Shown in pieces: positions 21,209-31,741 of a stretch of 64,000 nt of DNA. Each line of letters starts with the position of its first letter. Positions within the stretch are counted from its first letter, which is position 1. The DNA comes from Trametopsis cervina (lineage: Eukaryota > Basidiomycota > Agaricomycetes > Polyporales > Irpicaceae): assembly GCA_022385755.1 (NCBI GenBank), contig MU278349.1:1736001-1800000 (forward strand), written 5' to 3'. Below the pieces are notes generated by a model, which worked only from the letters and a program-made list of their open reading frames with translations, did not search any database and was not told the origin of the DNA. The position numbers and the translations under genes are program-made.

Positions 21209-21826
21209 ATGCAAACCGAGCTGCGCCGCGAGATAGCCATCGTTAAAGGGGGTCTCGCACAAATTGATGCAGTGCAGACAACGATGACAGCAGGCATTAG
21301 CCAACTCCAGACATCACAGATCGCCACACAAACTGATGTGACCGCCATGAAAGCAGATATCGACCAGCTTCAGACAACACAGACTGCCATACAAGCTGGC
21401 GTGGCCGCCATTTGGAGCACACTGGACAAGCTAGATGCCCGTGTGCGAAATACCCAACTTCAGCGTTGGAACCGTGCCCGTAGTGACAGGCGGGGGCCGC
21501 TTTACATGCTTCACAAAGTGGTAAGCGTCTTCCATCTGCTGCAAGTATTTAATTGTGATGATCTGTTGCAGAACGAAGGCAATGGTAATCCGCTCGGAAT
21601 CAGCGCCGACGGAAGCCCTTCCGTGCAGGACTTTATCGCGGGCGAGATTGGCGAAATCTTCTCTGCGGCTGGAGTCCAAGTACAAGCTCAAGGGCTGACT
21701 CACAACGTCATCAATCGGATGGTGTACTTCTACAATGACACCATGGGGATCACACCTCAAGACAATCTTCACCGTCGGCGGGACAAAGTGGAAATGTGGC
21801 TACAGGGAAGGGAGGTCATGTGGTAG
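21209..21826 (+). CDS. Coiled-coil protein with FYNDTM C-terminal domain (copy C)
   Basis: Exons 21209-21520 and 21572-21826 give 188 residues. It is the tandem duplicate of copy B: coil (QTTMTAGISQLQTSQIATQT), then NEGNGNPLGISADGSPSVQD, GEIGEIF, NRMVYFYNDTMGITPQD. Differences cluster in the stretch between GEIGEIF and VYFYND and at the C-terminus. The flanks on both sides are duplicated too, so the repeat unit is the whole gene (about 890 bp start to start). Function unknown. Confidence 0.85.
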   Translation: MQTELRREIAIVKGGLAQIDAVQTTMTAGISQLQTSQIATQTDVTAMKADIDQLQTTQTAIQAGVAAIWSTLDKLDARVRNTQLQRWNRARSDRRGPLYMLHKVVSVFHLLQVFNCDDLLQNEGNGNPLGISADGSPSVQDFIAGEIGEIFSAAGVQVQAQGLTHNVINRMVYFYNDTMGITPQDNLHRRRDKVEMWLQGREVMW

Positions 21827-21974
21827 TATTCTCAGTTTCTGTTTCTTGTTGTAAACCTTCATGTTAAAGGAGTACAGACATCGATACCAATCAATTGCAG
21901 TATAATATTTGACCCCCCATTGTTGATAAGCCGCGCTGGTCTCTCATTGTTTTTGGCATGTAGGTTTGAGATGT
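21827..21974. other. Copy C 3' flank
   Basis: Homologous to the copy B 3' flank; no gene seen. Confidence 0.5.
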
Positions 21975-22310
21975 CTCATAAGATTCAGGTGCTTACTCTC
22001 AACCTGCGAGGATCTTCAACGTGGCGAGCCGAGCGAGGAAGCTACCTCGTCGCCGAGGTGCAACTGGGGCAAGCTGAACTGGCTGCCGTCAAAGCTGATA
22101 CAGGATACCCCTGGAGCAGAGTGCATTCAAGGGAGACATGACGCAACTGCATCGTGCCGTAGCGGAAATGCACAGAGTCCTTCTCAAACTGGCTATAGTT
22201 TACAGGAAGCCCCCAGTGTATTAGATATTCGGATGCAGTATGTATACACCGAATGATGGTAATGGTAGTATGCGAAAGCCCAGGGGTATATTCCGCGCCT
22301 CACGCAGAGG
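21975..22310 (+). pseudogene. Decayed relic of a copy D-like gene and its 3' flank
   Basis: The end of this stretch (GTATTAGATATT, then TATACAC.GAATGATG, GGTAGTATGC.AAAGC and GGTATATTC.G.GCCTCACG) matches the end of copy D and its 3' flank at 19597-19700. Upstream, only short pieces recall the copy D last exon. Open frames are short and interrupted. Its place, tail to tail with the intact Ncp1-like gene, mirrors copy D facing the decayed Ncp1 copy. Confidence 0.6.
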
Positions 22311-22315
22311 CAGCA

Positions 22316-22362
22316 CAGGGGGGTAGTGGTAGTGGTGGTGGTAGTGGCAGTAGTAGTACAAA
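22316..22362. repeat. GTA/GTG microsatellite
   Basis: A run of GGTAGT/GGTGGT/AGTAGT triplets of about 45 bp in the gap between the relic and the Ncp1-like gene. Confidence 0.9.
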
Positions 22363-22466
22363 TAGGCGAGGAAGGCATGTATGATAGGAGCATTAGAACC
22401 GTCAAACGAACGCAAACGAGGGTGGGTGGTCCGCAGGGCTAGTCGATCCATTCGAGAACAACAGGA

Positions 22467-23212
22467 TTACGCGGCGGTGTTAGGCCCCGCAGCGCCGGCG
22501 ACGCCGTTATGCTGAACTGGGTTCGTGTCGGGGCCGACAGGACCCTCTGCGCCATCGACGTCGTGCGCAGCGCCGGGGTTCATGGCGCCGTTGTGGGGGC
22601 CGCGGTTGATACTGTTCGCACGCGAGCCTGCGCGGGAGGCGGCGGCGGCGTGGATGTCGGAGAGCTTGAGCTCGCGTTGTTGCTAGAGGGAGAGGGTGTT
22701 AGTCGCGGTAGGGGACGAGGAGGAGGACGGAAGGGGGCGTACGTCGTTTACGTCTTTGCGGTGTTGGAAGTCGTCGAGGGTGGAGCGCCGCTGCTCGAGG
22801 TCTTTCTCGAGACGGTCTTGATGTTGTCTCTTCAACTGGGGCGAGATATGAGTACTGGCGTGTACGATAATAGAGAGATACTTACGCTCAGAGTCTTCTC
22901 GGCGTTCTGCTGGGAGGAGATGGCGGCCTCGTGTTGGTGCTCGGCCTTGTTCAAGTCGGAGGCACGCTTGTGCTCCTTGTTGACGGCCTTGTCAACGCTA
23001 TGCTGGGCCTTGTCAGCACCCTGTGAGAATGTTGCATAACGTAAGTATCGGGTTTACGCATGTTGCGGGCTCGGGCCTACCTTGATGGCGTTCTGGTGGG
23101 CCTTCTCCGCATTCTTGAGATCGCGGATGGCGTGGTCGAGGTTACGCTGATCCGACTTTGCCTCGGTCGCGATCCTCTTCTCGAACTCGCGGATGGTGGG
23201 GTCGGTGGACAT
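22467..23212 (-). CDS. Ncp1-like charged coiled-coil protein (intact copy)
   Basis: Exons 23081-23212, 22886-23020, 22743-22835 and 22467-22682 give 191 residues. The first 130 residues are a charged helix rich in K, E, H and A (STDPTIREFEKRIATEAKSD, later KRQHQDRLEKDLEQRR) with few bulky residues. The C-terminal 60 residues are a flexible tail rich in G, N, P and A. Similar agaricomycete proteins are commonly labelled 'DNA binding protein Ncp1'; that name is recalled, not checked, and no defined DNA-binding fold is visible here. All introns are in phase 0, which would let whole exons be lost without frameshift. Two damaged copies lie nearby. Confidence 0.85.
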
Positions 23213-23871
23213 GCTTTCGTTTTTAGATGGGAAGCAGAGTGGCATGGTACGCGTGAGGTGGTAAGGTTGTGTGAGGGAATGAAGAGATGGGCTCGTGAGG
23301 GCGGTTATAAGGCAGCGAGAGGTGGGGCAGCGTCATTGGAGCGAGCCACTTGCTGTCGTTTTGTGCGAGGGCTAGCGGTGGCTTGCGGTGGCTGGCACGT
23401 CCACCACACTGCTGTTCGCGGGCAGTAGTGCCAGCATGACGTCATCTGCACCCATACATGTCAACTGCTGCATACAATGTCGCTTTTGCTCTGCAGCACT
23501 CACCGCTGACCAGCATATATGCGCTTTCGATGTATACTGTAGCACTCCTATCGCGAGAGACAGTGACGGTTGCAAGGCTGCCGTGATTGCCAGGATCGCA
23601 AACTGTATAACGCCGGTTTCCATAAAAGTCAACACAACGGGAATGTCGTCGGTGGAGCCCCCCGATCGCGACCTCAATGTTCGAATAAACTTTTCCCAAA
23701 AGGCCAGAGTGCGAGACTGCCAGCGAGTCCAGCTTGTCTCTCCTGCTCGTCCTCTCCATCCAAATCTGCGAGGTTTCCTGTCCAGCTTGGCCCTCATTAA
23801 CTGTTCATATCCTGCACATGAACAACTGATCTCTTGTTGCGGTCTGATAGCTTATTATTGGCTCCGCAAAC
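23213..23871. other. Divergent intergenic region, Ncp1-like gene and MscS channel
   Basis: About 660 bp between two outward-facing genes. It must hold both promoters. Open frames here are short and unsupported. Confidence 0.45.
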
Positions 23872-26800
23872 ATGAGTTCCAGTGAGAACATCGAGAGCTC
23901 CCGACAACCTTCCTTGCGCTTGTCCCCGCCACCACCCCACCAGAACTCTTCCTCCCCCGCCGCGGCAGCACGCCGTCCACCAAACCTCGACCTCTTCAAC
24001 GCTTCGTCCGACGACGTTCACATCGACAACCCCTTGCCGAGCCCCCCGTATCGTCGCAACGACTCCACATCACATCTCTACCTCAACCCTTACTCAGAAG
24101 CCGTCCCCGCCTACCAGTCTCGCTCTGCCGTCGATCTCTTCGACGAGAACTCGGCTATAATGGCCGACCGCAAGCAACGTTCAGATAGCGACCATCAGCA
24201 TGCAGAGTCCGAGCCTGAGCTGGACCACGACGAACACCGTGGGCGCAATACCACCACCAAGACCGCCCGCTTCCACAGCGATGTCGCCAGTCCTCTGCCC
24301 TCCGCACAGTCTTTTCCCAATCTCCCGCGGACAGACAGCGGCTTCGACAGCGTCCGGTCGCAGTCTCCGTCCCTCGGCGATGACGATGACGAAGACTACG
24401 ACTGGAGTGGCGAGGATGATCTGGTCGACGAGGAGGCCAAGTTTGAGCAGAACATGGGTGTGGCGAAGAAGGAGAGGTGGGGGCTTAGACGGTGAGTTGT
24501 CCGAAATCCAACGCTATATCAAACAGACGCTGCGGTGAAGCAGGGCCTGATTCATCCTCGATCTGCCGCTGCGCCGCGTGCGCCCTTCGCGAATTACGAA
24601 GTGCTCATGAAGTCATGCTTCCAGGTTCTTAGCGGTCGCCTTTGGCTCGCTCATCGGCTCGACCATCGTCTCCGGCCTCATCATCACCCCTGCCCTCCTC
24701 GTCCACTTTTTCTGGTACAAACCGCACCCGACCGACCACCGCCGCTACGTCGACCACAACATCGAGGCATGGCTCTTCTGGGCCGGTGCAAACCTGAGCA
24801 TCTCCTGGTATCTCGCTCTCATCGTCGATCTCCTCCCTGCCGCTCTGCGCTTCCTCATCGCTGGCTTCTGGGGTCATGTCAGCGAAGGCCTCAAGTCGAA
24901 CATTGAGATGTACAACAGCGTGAAGGATACATTCAAGCCGGTGTTGTACGCCGCTAGCGGATGGTTGAGCTGGGTCATCGTGTTCACGCATATATACAAG
25001 CTTCATGATCAGGACGATGGGTCGAAGAGCCAGGCGCAGTATTCGAATGTCGTAAGTCGCCGTTTCGCCTATTGAGGCAGCTCGGAGTTGATTTTGGTAT
25101 AGGTTTACGAGATTGTGGAGTTTTTGTTCTTCTTTGCGCTCGTCATCTCTGCCCAGCGCATGTTGTCGCAGATGATAGGTAAGTGGTAGCATACAGCCAC
25201 TCGTCATCTAGTCATCTTATGCTGACAACGTTACTCATATAGCCTTCGCCTTCCACCGCACCGCGTTCAGGGAGCGTCTCGAGAGCATAGAGGAGACCCT
25301 TCGCGTGGTTGAAAAGCTCCGTGCCTACCGCCCAAAGCGGTCCCACGTGAAGAGCGCATCGCAGGGCTTTGGGAGCCTACCCTTCAATCTCGGGAACGCG
25401 TTGCATTCCCGTCCAGGCACCCCGTCTCACAGCCGGGCACCGTCGGCTACACCTTCCAGGTCGGGCACGCCAGTCTTGACGCCGCGAAGCCTCGACAGCG
25501 GACATGAGAGCGATCCGGACGCGACACTTGTCGGGCGTAAGGGCAAGGGCAAGCACCTCACCTTCTCCCTCACACCACAGCGTGCCGACTCGGACGCGAC
25601 GGCGGTCCAACCGACCACATCCGATGGGCACAGTCCGCACCGCTACCCTCCAAGCGGGCGACACGACGACGGTTCAGACGACAATCACAACGACGACGAC
25701 CCTCTGCACGTGAAGCATGCCGCGGTGGCGGTTGCAAAGACGCTGACGACGGCGGTGCTGCACGACGCGCGGAACATCGAGGGGAAGGACAACAGTGACC
25801 TGAGCGGGCTCGTGTGGGACGTATCGTCGCCGCACGAGGCCAAAAAACTCGCGCGGGCGATCTACTCTGCGTTCCGTCGTCCAGGCCCGCGCAAGTATCT
25901 CATCCCATCGGACTTCTATCCCGCGTTCGCGTCGGAGGACGAGGCCGCGCGGGCGTTCCGCGTGTTCGACAAGGACAATAACGGCGATCTGAGCCGGGCG
26001 GAGATCAAGACGACGTTGCTGAAGGTGTACAAGGAGCGCCGGCACCTGAGCCGCAGCATGCGCGACGTGAGCGTCGCGCTGCGCAGCCTGGACCAGATAT
26101 TGCTGTTCTTCGCCCTTGCGATCTTGTTCTTTATTTCGTTGAGCGTGTTCAACGTGAATGTGGGAGACTCGTTGACGAGCGTGTATTCGCTTGGGATTGG
26201 GTTGAGTTTTATTTTTAAGAATGCGGCGAGTAATTGCTTTGATGCGATTATGTTTTTGTTTGTCACGCAGTGAGTGGTTTTTGCGGTTTGTTGCTTGGGG
26301 AGATTGGTATGCTGACGGGTTGATGTCTTTTTGCAGTCCTTTTGACACGGGCGATCGGTGCTTCATCGACGGTATGTCCCTTCTCCGCCGTTTCTTCCCT
26401 CACCTGTCCCCTCTTTTCCCTTTCCCTCCTTTCCTTACAATTCATCTCCGCTGCACGCTCCTATATCTCTCCATATTTGAGCCGCACCCCGCAGCCTGAT
26501 GACTCACACGCGTTATTAACTGCAGACGAAAACCTCGTTGTGAAGAAGATGGGCCTGTTTGCTGTAAGTCTCTTCCCTCCTTACGTTTGCACCCACCCCT
26601 CCCTTTCGTTCTGGATGTGCTGACACTTTTGCCTGATGAACAGACGGTGTTTGCACGCTCGGATGGAACCGAGTCGTACTATTTCAACAGTCAGCTATTC
26701 AACAAGTTCATGTGAGTGCTTATCTCCGTTTGTCGGAGGCGCGTCGGACATGGCTAATTGACGTCCCATTGCAGCACGAATGCGCGCCGCAGCGATGTGC

Positions 26801-27486
26801 GTCCACTCTCGGCCTCTCACATTAGGATGACCGCTGACGTTGATCCTCTCCGAGCAGAAAACGGCCGAGAACTTGACGATGCAGATCGACTGGCGGACGC
26901 CGCTGGAGAAGCTGGACCAGCTCGAGGCCTGCCTGAACAAGTGGCTCGAGACGGAGAAGAACCGGTGGTTCATGCCTAATACAGCAATCATGCTGCAGAA
27001 CATCAAGTACATGCGCCATCTCGAATGCACCATTGGTATCGCGCACAACGGGTACGTTTCTCCTCTGTCTTTCACGTCCTCGCGAGGGGGAATGCGCATA
27101 GGTCGGGCTGATGCTGACGATGCGGCAGGAACTGGCAGGACTGGGGTCTGCGCGGCGCGCGCAAGACTGCGTTCCACGCCGCGGTGAACTACTACTGCCG
27201 CCAGCTCGGCATCGTCGCGTACAACTCGACGCTGCCCGTGCAGTACACGCAGGTGCCGGATCTCGCGGAAGCGCAGCTGCCGGACGAGGAGACGTATGTC
27301 GACACGAGCTTCGAGCCCGAAGAGGGGCCCGTCCCGCCGGCGGGTGTGCAGATGAAGAGGGAGGTACGGATTCCGACGAGGTTGGGCTTCCAGCCCCCGT
27401 CGGAGCAGCCTGCGCCTGGCGTTAGGGCGCGTAAGAGTCGGCATGGGAAGAAGGCGGTTGTAAGGTCTTTGGGGGCGGACGGTTAG
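23872..27486 (+). CDS. EF-hand MscS-type mechanosensitive ion channel (Msy1/Msy2 type)
   Basis: Ten exons: 23872-24491, 24625-25051, 25103-25178, 25243-26269, 26337-26371, 26526-26563, 26644-26711, 26776-26797, 26858-27051 and 27129-27486, giving 954 residues. A disordered acidic N-terminus of about 205 residues precedes helices starting at FLAVAFGSLIGSTIVSGLII. One EF-hand loop, DKDNNGDLSRAE, lies near residue 600, just before the pore helices (ILLFFALAILFFISLSVF and the SLTSVYSLGIGLSFIFKNA segment). The MscS beta domain follows (HPFDTGDRCFIDDENLVVKK, then RRSDKTAENLTMQIDW). Fission yeast Msy1/Msy2, of this type, sit in ER membranes and control calcium during hypo-osmotic shock. Intron 1 is 133 nt and could hide a tiny exon. 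Confidence 0.93.
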
Positions 27487-28186
27487 TATGGTCTGTTGGT
27501 GAAAAAGGGGCGTTGCATTGGACTTGTTTTTTTTGGCTTGAATCATAACATCATACAGCATCCGTAGATACATACATCATACATACATACACATACATCG
27601 CACGTCCCCCCGCTATCGTCATACAACAATCGCGTTTCATTGCTGCATACAGTTACTCTCTAGACGTCGCGCGCTCGTCGCTTTTCTGGACGGACACGAC
27701 CGCGACGGTATAGAAGAATACGCCCTCTTTTCAGCTGGCTGTAGATAGAGGTGCATAGAATTTGCGAGAAATAACATCTATCGTCGTATACTTTCCGGTT
27801 TGTTGTTTGCGTGGAAGTACAGTGTGGACGTGGAGCCTGGTGACACGCACAGCGGCTTGGGAGAGACAGGTGAGGTGCCAGATGAAAGTCGGTTGGAGCA
27901 TCTATAGAACTCTTTCCGATGCGCTGTGTCTAGAGAAGAGTCCTTACGTCCCCGGCTGCAAGCACATAGTGGACTACATGTTAGTCGTAGCTAGTTGTGG
28001 ATAGAGGTGCATGGAAGTGTCGAACCACGATACATATTGTCTTGACTTCTCGGTTGTGTTATGGACATAAGACTGAGCGAGCATAATACGGATCGGGCAG
28101 ACTGCAACTTTGTGGCGTCAGGCGCTTGTATACGACGCCCCTCACCACGATAAACCGTTCAGACTTCTTCTCACATCGCACATCCT
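27487..28186. other. Intergenic: MscS 3' region and TAD1 promoter
   Basis: About 700 bp. It has a CATA-rich microsatellite (about 27567-27600) and two copies of a short phrase close to GTRGATAGAGGTGCATRGAA (about 27738 and 27996). No supported gene. Confidence 0.45.
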
Positions 28187-29711
28187 ATGGCCCAACTTCT
28201 CCCAGATGAAGTAGCCGCGTTAGCTCACGCTCACTACTTGTCGCTCAACTTCCGCCCTCCACCTCAGCAGTTCACTATACTAGCAGCGTTCGTGTTATTC
28301 AATGAGACGAGCGGTCAGAGTAAGGTTCTCTCGCTCGGGACAGGCTCCAAGTGCTTGCCGGCGACGAAACTCGTGCCCGGAGGCGACGCTGTGCACGATT
28401 GTCACGCGGAGGTCCTCGCGAGGAGGGGCGCCGAGCGATTCCTGTTGGAGGAGGTCTGCCGAGTGCGTGAGACGGGGGACGCGTCGGCGTGGCTCGCGGA
28501 AGAGGACGACGGGCAGTTCGCAATGAGAGAGGGAGTAAACGTGTATTTGTACATATCCACGCCTCCATGTAAGCTGCTTTCTGCTCTACAGTGTGTCTGA
28601 CTCCGACAAAAACATATGCTACCGACCGACGTCTCCCATCGCTTTTGAAAAGGTGGCGACGCGTCGATGCGCTTTCTCGCAGCGTCGCAGGATGCCGCTA
28701 TGGCCTCGCTCAAGGACAGCAGCGCACCCGACCCGTCTCTACTCTCGTCGCCGGTGGCGCGTGGGCGGGACGGCTACGCGCTGTACGGCGTGCTGCGCAC
28801 TAAGCCGGGGCGGGCGGACTCGCCGCGGACGCTCTGCATGTCATGCAGCGACAAGATTGCGAGCTGGACGGTGATGGGTGTGCAGGGCGCGCTCGGCGCG
28901 CGGGTGCTAAGGCCGGTGTATATCGACGCGCTCGTCGTGGGGGAGGTGGAGGAGGGTATGCGCGGTATGGTGAAGGAGGACTGTGAGCGGGCTCTGAGTG
29001 GACGATTGAGTGCGTTGGATGGTGAGTGGAGGCTCTTTGTGGGGGTGCTGCTTGGTCAGAGCTGAATATGTCATTTAGTGGAACGACTCCCACTTGGGTA
29101 CGAGCTGCGTCCTCCGGCGGTCCACTTCACCTCAGTGCCGTTTGTCCATTCGAAGGTTGTGTTGACTATAACGCTTGGGGAAGCAATTAGCTCTTGCAAC
29201 GAAGGTAAGGTGCTCCTATATCGACCCTGCGTTTGCTGTGCTGAGATATATGCGTACCGGAAGCATTGTGTTGGATAGCGGATTCGCCGCGGAACCCTGA
29301 GGTGCTCATTAATGGCATCCGACGTGGGGTTCCGCCAAAGCACAGATGGAATCCCAAATTCAGGTGGGCATTTGATCAGGTCTTTTGCCGCTTCTATGCA
29401 TCTGACAAACGTTTTGGCCGATAGACCGTTGTTATCTAAAGTGTCACTGTTCGCGCTACATGAACGCATGTTGTCTACGCTTGGTATGGCGAGTTTCCCG
29501 TAAGCTGTTTCAGCCGCACACTTCTGGACTACAATGACATGGAGCGGTCAGAAACATCACGTATTTGGAGGCCAAACAGAGCGTCATCCATTATCAGACA
29601 GCCAAGGATGTGCTCAGAGGGGATGACGCACCGTTCGCTGGTTGGATCAAGACAGGCTCATCCTGGGAAGAATTCGATGTTAATGGCTCTCGCCGTAACG
29701 ACGCCGGATGA
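28187..29711 (+). CDS. TAD1: tRNA-specific adenosine deaminase 1
   Basis: The enzyme deaminates A37 of tRNA-Ala to inosine. Exons 28187-28568, 28653-29021, 29079-29204, 29279-29363, 29425-29499 and 29552-29711 give 398 residues. Catalytic and zinc motifs of the ADAR/ADAT1 deaminase domain are intact: LGTGSKCLP, DCHAEVLARRGAERFL with the proton-shuttling Glu, STPPCGDASM (the Cys is restored across the first intron), and TLCMSCSDKIASWTVMGVQG. The C-terminal part has PKHRWNP and the helix YLEAKQSVIHYQTAKDVLRG before PFAGW. There is no double-stranded RNA-binding domain, as expected for Tad1. Confidence 0.94.
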
Positions 29712-29932
29712 GCTACATTGAACAGGTACGATGTTTGCTACACTTACAACGGTACAATACGTGCTAAGTAACAATAGGGGAGGAGAACGTCCATAGGTGT
29801 GCGCAGGATTACGTTGCGGGAAATATAAAGAATGACTAGTGTTCGAAAAGTAAGGAGTGGTGTACGGTAGGTTTTAAGAGGCCAAAGTGCCTTGATGATA
29901 CCCTGCTGATTGTACGTCATGGACAGGTCCGC
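29712..29932. other. Convergent 3' spacer after TAD1
   Basis: About 220 bp between convergent stops; nothing recognised. Confidence 0.4.
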
Positions 29933-30723
29933 TTAGAATAAGCTCGAATAGCTCCGCTTCCTCTTAGGAAGGCCCTGTCGCGCGACGGCTACCTCGTTGC
30001 TGAGCTGGATCTCCGTGTCAGTACGCTGCCCGAGGAAGATTGATGGCAGATAGAGTTGCCCACCTGCGTATCTTTCTCCGCATCAGGAACACTCGGAGAC
30101 TTGGGAGGTTCCTCTTCATCCGTTTCGACGGCGGGGAACTTGAAGTCCGGCGTCATAACGTAAGACACCAACAGAGGCTGAACAAGAACGTCAGAGGTGC
30201 GTTGGGGAGGGATACTGCACTGCACTTACGCTAGCCGGTGGTGTGGGCCAAGGGCTGTCTAATCGTAGGTAAGACGTCGGCGGAATATCGGCCAACTAGA
30301 ATAAGCGTGAGTTCGTGTAGACGAAGCTAAAGACCTGTCTACCGACCTCGTATGTCTCGCCCGCCCGAACCATGACATGCGGTGATGTCGAATGCCACAG
30401 GAGGTATTCGTCGTACTCATCATCGTATATCTGCTGGTCAAGGAGTTGTCGCTTGTTGTGTTGAAGGAGGTCGTACATTATGAGCTGGTGAATGATAGCT
30501 GTGGGAGAGTAGCGGGAGCAGGAGCTGGTGTGTTTTTCGACCCACTCGACGTGTCATTTATATACACCTCATACCCACCTCCTAGCCGTATCGTCTCTCG
30601 TGCGCCACGCCCGAATATACCGACCAATCGACCATCCCGGCAGCTCAGGGTCCTGTTAGCCTGTAACCACAGCGCCTCTGGGAACAGCAGCCCTGTCGTA
30701 CCGCTGCCTCGTGCTCCTCCCAA
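29933..30723 (-). CDS. Unrecognised protein; 5' end unresolved
   Basis: A chain of exons can be read: 30579 to about 30723, about 30347-30498, 30230-30295, 30064-30177 and 29933-30004. The protein reads LLFPEALWLQANRTLSCRDG, IRLGAIIHQLIMYDLLQHNK, DDEYDEYLLWHSTSPHVMV, LADIPPTSYLRLDSPWPTPP, an acidic E-E-E stretch and a basic end (LPKRKRSYSSLF). The 80-nt intron at 30499-30578 joins IRLG to AIIHQ cleanly. The next junction is uncertain (39 or 51 nt). No in-frame ATG precedes the first exon; the nearest ATG upstream runs into TGA after three codons. I do not recognise the family. Confidence 0.55.
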
Positions 30724-31741
30724 GCCGACCAGATCGTCGCACCGTGCGAGTCAACGAGGCATTAGCAGCCCACCACGTCACTGAAACCGTCCTTATTGGT
30801 CGGAACTGACTGGCCGTGAGAAAACCCCGAAGACCCGATGTGGGTCACCCTGCTCGATGAATGGAGTTAGTGTCCGCTCGTGCCGCGCGCCTCGGTACTG
30901 ACGACTTGGACGAGCTGCGCAAGTCATGTTTAGCTTGGATGCAATTCTCGATAATTTCGAAATGTTGGAAGGATTGCCATTATCTCCAGGATCGGAAGCA
31001 CGGAATATCTTGCGCCGCGACCGCTAAGCGCCGCATAACGTACTGAGTTCCGCGTCGGGGACGTAGAGCACTCAGAAGACAGCAAATAAAACCGCTGGGG
31101 ATCTTGACACGAGGCTTGGTGAGTTGTCCCCCGCTTTCTCTAGGACCCCCGTCGTGCGTGGAACGTCCCAACCCATGCGAGCCAAGGTAATGGTCGCTGG
31201 CTGTTCTGTGGCGCACTGCGCCACAAAGGGTCGTTCTACTCGATGAGGGCGCTCAGACCCGGGGCACTAGAACATATTAGGCCGCGGACCGCTTTGAGAG
31301 GCCGAAACAGGTCGCGTTGAGGACGCATATCGGCCCAAGGTCCGCTACGAGCTTCGAATCTGGATCACCATAGTACGCAATTCACGCATGTCTCATACCC
31401 ATTCATCCAGACAATATACCATAATTACGACACCGAATAACCGTACAATGGACAATAGCCCCTCATACATGAGGAGTTACCGACGACCTCCAACGTGCCC
31501 ATTCGACGGCAGACGCCAGGGATCGCAATGAAACATCGGAGCGCGAGATCCCGAGCTGAAGGGTCGCACATATTTCGAAAGATGCGGATTCGACATGATG
31601 CGCTTTCAGCGCTACTCTCGAGCGGGACCGCAATAGTGGTGTTCAGAGTGCGTTACCGAAAGACTAGCGGACGCTTCGAACAATTTAATTCTTCTCTAGC
31701 GATGCGTGAGCGCCGGCTCGGTAACCCTACTCTGAGCACCA
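30724..31741. other. Intergenic between the unknown gene and the P450 pair
   Basis: About 1 kb. Several open frames of 60-106 codons occur on both strands without family or splice support. No tRNA and no strong repeat were found. It should hold the promoter of the unknown gene and the 3' region of the first P450. Confidence 0.4.

Noticed and set aside
20316..21826. Copies B and C as one gene read through the spacer
   Set aside because: Each copy has its own leader, start, intron and stop, and the duplicated flanks show two complete units.
30724..31741. A gene in the 1-kb gap before the P450 pair
   Set aside because: Open frames of up to about 106 codons exist on both strands, but none has a start, intron chain or motif that I could support.
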